This document shows positions 6,164-9,248 of a stretch of DNA of 9,248 bases, one piece after another (within the stretch, counting starts at the first letter, position 1; each line of letters opens with the position of its first letter). Source of the stretch: an uncultured Collinsella sp. (GTDB taxonomy: Bacteria > Actinomycetota > Coriobacteriia > Coriobacteriales > Coriobacteriaceae); the NCBI GenBank assembly GCA_902492855.1, contig CABUMU010000078.1:1-9248 (forward strand). Direction: 5' to 3'. The notes under the pieces were generated by a model. The model was not told the origin of the DNA and searched no databases. It worked only from the letters and a program-made list of their open reading frames with translations. The position numbers and the translations under genes are program-made.

Positions 6164-6228
6164 AAGCGTGTTCCCTCAATCAAAACATGCCGTCCAAGTC
6201 CAAATCCTTCTACGTAAACGGAGTAACC

Positions 6229-7140
6229 ATGTCCCACAATACCCTGCCGACCGTTGCCGAGCTTTCGGGCGAGATGCGCGAGCGCTTGGCCAAGGTCAAG
6301 TACGTCTTTACCGACCTGGATGCCACGATGCTCGCGCCCGGCTCGTGCGTGCTGCGCGACAACGACGGCAACCCCTCGACCAAACTCGTCGAGGCCGTCG
6401 TGGCGCTCGCTCGCGCTGGTATTCAGGTGGTTCCCACCTCGGGCCGCAACCGTACCATGATCCACGAGGACGCGCGCGTGCTCGGCCTCAACTCCTACAT
6501 CGGCGAGATGGGCGGCCTGGTCATGTACGACCTCAAAGCCAACGATTGGGAGTATCTGACCGGCGACATGCCCTACGACCCCTCTTGCGGCCTCACGCCG
6601 CACCAGGTGATCGAGCAGACCGGCGTGTGCGAGAAGATCCTCGCCCGCTGGCCGCACAAGATCGAGTATCACAACGACATGTCGACCGGCTACAAGTACC
6701 GTGAGGTCACCGTCGGCATGCGCGGCGATGTGCCCGACGATGAGGTTCAGGCCATCCTGGACGAGGCCGGCTGCGGTCTGATCTGGGCTTGCAACGGCCA
6801 TCTGACGCATCTGTCCAAGCCGACGACGCTCGAGCTCGATCGCGTCGAGGACGGTCGCGCATTCAATATCAACCCCGCGGGCCTCAACAAAGGCGTCGCC
6901 ATTGCGCGCTTCTGCGAGCACCTGGGGATCGAGCGCGAGGAGACGCTCGCGCTCGGCGATTCCGAGTCCGACTTCTACATGGCCGATCACGTGGGCACGT
7001 TCTGCCTGGTCGAGAATGGCCTGACGAGCGCCGGCGCGCCCGAGTTCCTGGCTGCCTGCGAGAACGCTTTCGTTACGCGCGGCAAAATTGTCGACGGTTG
7101 GGCGGCGACGGCAGAGCTGCTGGTCGCGGCGCGTTCGTAG
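6229..7140 (+). CDS. HAD-superfamily hydrolase, Cof/IIB type
   Basis: This 303-residue cytoplasmic protein is a HAD phosphatase. Motif I is DLDAT (29-33; nucleophile D29, acid D31), motif II is the serine in TSGRN (70-74), motif III is the lysine in NKG (220-222), and motif IV is GDSESD (243-248). The roughly 120-residue segment between motifs II and III fits a C2-type cap as in Cof-like sugar-phosphate or nucleotide phosphatases. An upstream in-frame ATG at 6187 would add 14 residues, but GGAG at 6220-6223 sits 5 bp before the ATG at 6229, so I chose the latter. It lies 107 bp after the MurE-type frame and 51 bp before murI, likely in the same transcript. The substrate cannot be read from the sequence. 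Confidence 0.85.
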   Translation: MSHNTLPTVAELSGEMRERLAKVKYVFTDLDATMLAPGSCVLRDNDGNPSTKLVEAVVALARAGIQVVPTSGRNRTMIHEDARVLGLNSYIGEMGGLVMYDLKANDWEYLTGDMPYDPSCGLTPHQVIEQTGVCEKILARWPHKIEYHNDMSTGYKYREVTVGMRGDVPDDEVQAILDEAGCGLIWACNGHLTHLSKPTTLELDRVEDGRAFNINPAGLNKGVAIARFCEHLGIEREETLALGDSESDFYMADHVGTFCLVENGLTSAGAPEFLAACENAFVTRGKIVDGWAATAELLVAARS

Positions 7141-7191
7141 CGCGGCGTCGCTGCACTTGGACATGTCTTTTCGAGAGAGACTGGTGAGGTA

Positions 7192-8076
7192 ATGTCCGAT
7201 ATCGAGAATCCGGCAGGCGACACGCGCCCGATTGGCGTGTTCGATTCTGGTTTGGGCGGTCTGACGGTTGCGCGCGCGATTGCGACGGCGCTGCCGCACG
7301 AGTCCGTCTACTACTTTGGCGACACCAAGCGCTGCCCCTACGGCACGCGCACCGAGGATGAAGTGCGCTCGTTTGCGCTGCAGGCGGGTCGTTGGCTTTC
7401 GAAGCACGACGTCAAGATTATGGTCATCGCCTGCAACACGGCGACCGCTGCGGCCTTGCGTTTGGCCCAGCAGGTGCTCGACGTTCCCGTGATCGGCGTG
7501 ATCGCGCCGGGTGCCCGTGCAGCAATCAACAGCACGCGTACGCGTCGCGTGGGCGTGCTCGCTACCAACCTCACTATTCGCTCGGGCGCCTACACGCGCG
7601 CCATTCAGGATCTAGATGCCGGCGTCGATGTATACGGCTGTCCTGCCTCGAGCTTTGTCGAGGTTGTCGAACACGAGCTCGCCTCGGGTGCACATCTGCA
7701 GGAACAGTGGCTTGAGAACGAGGACATCTTCGATACGCCTGCCGTGCGTGCGCTGGTGGGTGCCACGGTTGAGCCGCTGCGCGACCACGGTATCGATACC
7801 GTGGTGCTCGGCTGTACGCATTTCCCGCTGTTGGTGGGACCTATCCGGCATGCGCTGGGGCCTGGGGTGCGCGTCGTGAGTTCCGCCGAGGAGACCACAC
7901 GCGAGCTGACCGATATCCTCACGCGCCGCGAGCAGCTGGCGGGCGACGCCGCCGAGCCGCAGCATCGTTTTGCCACGACGGCCGATAACATTGCCGAGTT
8001 TGCGGTGGCGGGCAGCTTTATCTTTGGTCAGCCGCTCAAGAGCATCGAACATATCGATATCGATGAGCTGAAATAG
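7192..8076 (+). CDS. murI: Glutamate racemase
   Basis: The 294-residue cytoplasmic enzyme converts L-glutamate to the D-glutamate needed as the second residue of the peptidoglycan stem peptide. Family signatures are GVFDSGLGGLTV (15-26), with the catalytic-site Asp and Ser, and the two catalytic cysteines in ACNTAT (C81) and GCTHFPLL (C208). YFGDTKRCPYG (41-51) is the usual substrate-site segment. The start is supported by GGTGAGG immediately upstream, though the spacing is short. It is followed after 54 bp by rph and then rdgB, an arrangement familiar from other Actinobacteria. Its product feeds the MurD step, one step before the reaction of the interrupted MurE-type gene in the same gene series. 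Confidence 0.95.
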   Translation: MSDIENPAGDTRPIGVFDSGLGGLTVARAIATALPHESVYYFGDTKRCPYGTRTEDEVRSFALQAGRWLSKHDVKIMVIACNTATAAALRLAQQVLDVPVIGVIAPGARAAINSTRTRRVGVLATNLTIRSGAYTRAIQDLDAGVDVYGCPASSFVEVVEHELASGAHLQEQWLENEDIFDTPAVRALVGATVEPLRDHGIDTVVLGCTHFPLLVGPIRHALGPGVRVVSSAEETTRELTDILTRREQLAGDAAEPQHRFATTADNIAEFAVAGSFIFGQPLKSIEHIDIDELK

Positions 8077-8130
8077 ATGTAAGGCAGCCGCCAAAGCCTT
8101 CGCCACATATTTTGCCGAAAGGATATTTCT

Positions 8131-8856
8131 ATGGAGTACATGCAGGTCAACCGCGCCAACGGCCGCGCCGCCAACGAGTTGCGCCCCGTTAAGCTCACCC
8201 GTGGCGTCATGAAGCACGCCCACGGCTCGTGTTTGGCCGAGTTCGGTGACACGCGCGTGCTGTGCGCCGCCACTATCGAGGAGGGCGTGCCGGGCTGGCG
8301 AAAGGGAGCTAAGGCCGGCTGGGTGACCGCGGAATACGCCATGCTGCCGGCGTCGACCGGCAAGCGCTGCAAGCGCGAGCACGCCAACCGCAAGGGTCGC
8401 TCCATGGAGATCGAGCGCCTCATTGGCCGCAGCCTGCGTACCGTCGTCAACATGAAGGCGCTCGGCGAGTACACCGTCACCGTCGACTGCGATGTGATTC
8501 AGGCCGATGGCGGCACGCGTACAGCGAGCATCACCGGCGCCTGGGTGGCGCTGCACGACGCCCTCGCCATGTGGGTCGAGGCGGGCAAGATCGAGCGCAT
8601 CCCGCTTATCGGCCAGGTGGCTGCCATCTCCATGGGCGTTGTCGACGGCAACACTCTGCTCGACTTGGATTATTCCGAGGACAGCCATGCCGAGGTCGAC
8701 ATGAACCTCGTCGCCACCGACACCGGTGAGATGATCGAGCTCCAGGGCACCGGCGAGCAGGCGCCCTTCGACCGTAAGCGCCTCAACGCCCTGCTCGACC
8801 TGGGCGACAAGGGTATCGCCGAGCTCATCGAGCTTCAGCGCCAAGCCATCGCCTAA
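8131..8856 (+). CDS. rph: Ribonuclease PH
   Basis: The 241-residue phosphorolytic exoribonuclease trims tRNA precursors at their 3' ends using phosphate; it normally works as a hexameric ring. The whole protein follows the RNase PH pattern: early GRAANELRPV (11-20), VTAEYAMLPAST (65-76), the arginine-rich stretch around 79-103 with IERLIGRSLR, the phosphate-binding DGGTRTAS (126-133), and LLDLDYSEDSHAEVDMN (177-192) with the metal-binding aspartates. The length is typical, so no catalytic part is missing. GAAAGGA lies 8 bp before the ATG. The tRNA-Val gene in this window already encodes its CCA, so trimming to mature CCA ends would suit this enzyme. Confidence 0.96.
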   Translation: MEYMQVNRANGRAANELRPVKLTRGVMKHAHGSCLAEFGDTRVLCAATIEEGVPGWRKGAKAGWVTAEYAMLPASTGKRCKREHANRKGRSMEIERLIGRSLRTVVNMKALGEYTVTVDCDVIQADGGTRTASITGAWVALHDALAMWVEAGKIERIPLIGQVAAISMGVVDGNTLLDLDYSEDSHAEVDMNLVATDTGEMIELQGTGEQAPFDRKRLNALLDLGDKGIAELIELQRQAIA

Positions 8857-8893
8857 CCTGCCAAATAGGGACAGGTTTATTTTGGTAGGTTTT
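8855..8893 (+). terminator. Long palindrome after rph with a REP-like motif; likely terminator
   Basis: AACCTGCCAAA (8855-8865, overlapping the rph stop) pairs with TTTGGTAGGTT (8881-8891) in an 11-bp stem with one G-T wobble, and the run TTTTAT follows. The loop side contains AAATAGGGACAGGTTTATTT (8863-8882), a string I associate with short dispersed palindromes seen in many bacterial genomes. It may end the murI-rph message or be an inserted repeat that also serves as terminator. rdgB follows 104 bp later with its own possible promoter. Confidence 0.55.
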
Positions 8894-8905
8894 ATCTGCG
8901 GAAAT

Positions 8906-8971
8906 GCTGCGTTGAAAGGTCTGATTGCCTGAGAGGGGAGAGGCTAAGTGCCCGAACGCCCCTCACGCAGC
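8906..8971 (+). ncRNA. Potential structured leader upstream of rdgB
   Basis: An outer 7-bp stem GCTGCGT (8906-8912)/ACGCAGC (8965-8971) encloses an inner stem GAGGGG (8933-8938)/CCCCTC (8959-8964). The two strands abut on the 3' side, so the helices could stack, and a short GGC/GCC stem sits in the inner loop. I do not recognise a known riboswitch class. A TATAGA box at 8975-8980 lies after it, so the structure may not even be in the rdgB transcript. Confidence 0.3.
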
Positions 8972-8997
8972 TTGCTATAGAGACAAGGAGGCCAGTT

Positions 8998-9248
8998 ATG
9001 GCACTTGAGAAGATCGACATCGACACTCTCGACCCGGCTGCAACTATCGTCGTGGCAACCGGCAACGCCCATAAGCTCACCGAGATTGAGGCCATTTTGG
9101 GCAAGGTCATGCCCGAGGTACGCTTTGTGGCGCTCGGTCAGCTGGGCGATTTTGAGGACCCCGAGGAAAACGGCACGACGTTTTTGGAGAACGCCATCAT
9201 CAAGGCGCAGGCTGCGGTCGAGGAGACGGGGCTCATGGCCATTGCCGA
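8998..9248 (+). CDS. rdgB: RdgB/HAM1-type XTP/dITP diphosphatase, N-terminal part (cut by window end)
   Basis: The first 83 residues are visible; the frame runs off the window. VVATGNAHKLTEI (18-30) is the substrate-binding start of the RdgB/HAM1 family, and TTFLENAIIKAQAA (60-73) is the second conserved block. The enzyme hydrolyses ITP, dITP and XTP to monophosphates, keeping deaminated purines out of nucleic acids. A strong AAGGAGG ribosome binding site (8985-8991) lies 6 bp before the ATG. About 15 residues precede the usual family start near IVVATGN, a short N-terminal extension. The position after rph agrees with the common actinobacterial order murI-rph-rdgB. Confidence 0.92.
   Translation, partial: MALEKIDIDTLDPAATIVVATGNAHKLTEIEAILGKVMPEVRFVALGQLGDFEDPEENGTTFLENAIIKAQAAVEETGLMAIA

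Noticed and set aside
6187..6228. Upstream ATG start for the HAD gene
   Set aside because: The 14 extra residues are not family-like, and a GGAG site fits the ATG at 6229 much better.
8081..8100. AAGGC/GCCTT hairpin between murI and rph as terminator
   Set aside because: The 5-bp stem has a 10-nt loop and no T tract, and the genes are closely spaced, so termination there is not supported.
8892..9110. 72-residue minus-strand frame overlapping the rdgB start
   Set aside because: It overlaps a well-supported rdgB N-terminus with a strong ribosome binding site, and has no recognisable motif.

Overview
The window looks like chromosomal DNA from a high-GC actinobacterium of the Coriobacteriia type; a Collinsella-like gut organism is my best guess. 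That rests on the GC-rich coding style, the murI-rph-rdgB gene order common in Actinobacteria, and the protein sequences. I could not search a database, so the genus is inference. All recognised protein genes lie on the + strand; the only clear minus-strand gene is a tRNA.

Layout. Positions 1-1507 hold the end of an arginine biosynthesis cluster: the tail of a probable argB, then complete argD. Positions 1508-2302 have no credible protein gene and are the most unusual part. They contain an AT-rich 217-bp element with 33-bp imperfect terminal inverted repeats (1624-1840). This is followed by a regular array (1866-2302) in which 143-145-bp GC-rich units, each ending in the last 18 nt of tRNA-Val, alternate with 41-bp terminator hairpins. 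The intact minus-strand tRNA-Val(UAC) gene (2303-2378) closes the array. Positions 2379-2565 form a divergent promoter region, followed by asnB (2566-4446) and its terminator.

From 4559 to the window end is a co-directional series: a MurE-type Mur ligase gene interrupted by an in-frame TAG at 5777-5779, a HAD-family phosphatase, murI (glutamate racemase), rph (RNase PH) and the start of rdgB (ITP/XTP pyrophosphatase). murI and murE belong to peptidoglycan precursor synthesis, rph to tRNA 3'-end processing, and rdgB to nucleotide-pool sanitation. A palindrome carrying a REP-like motif and a potentially structured leader separate rph from rdgB.

The points most worth a second look are the tRNA-Val-derived repeat array with terminator spacers, the nonsense codon in the MurE-type gene, the inverted-repeat element beside the array, and the REP-like palindrome with the structured region before rdgB. 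None of them is demonstrated here to be a new system.
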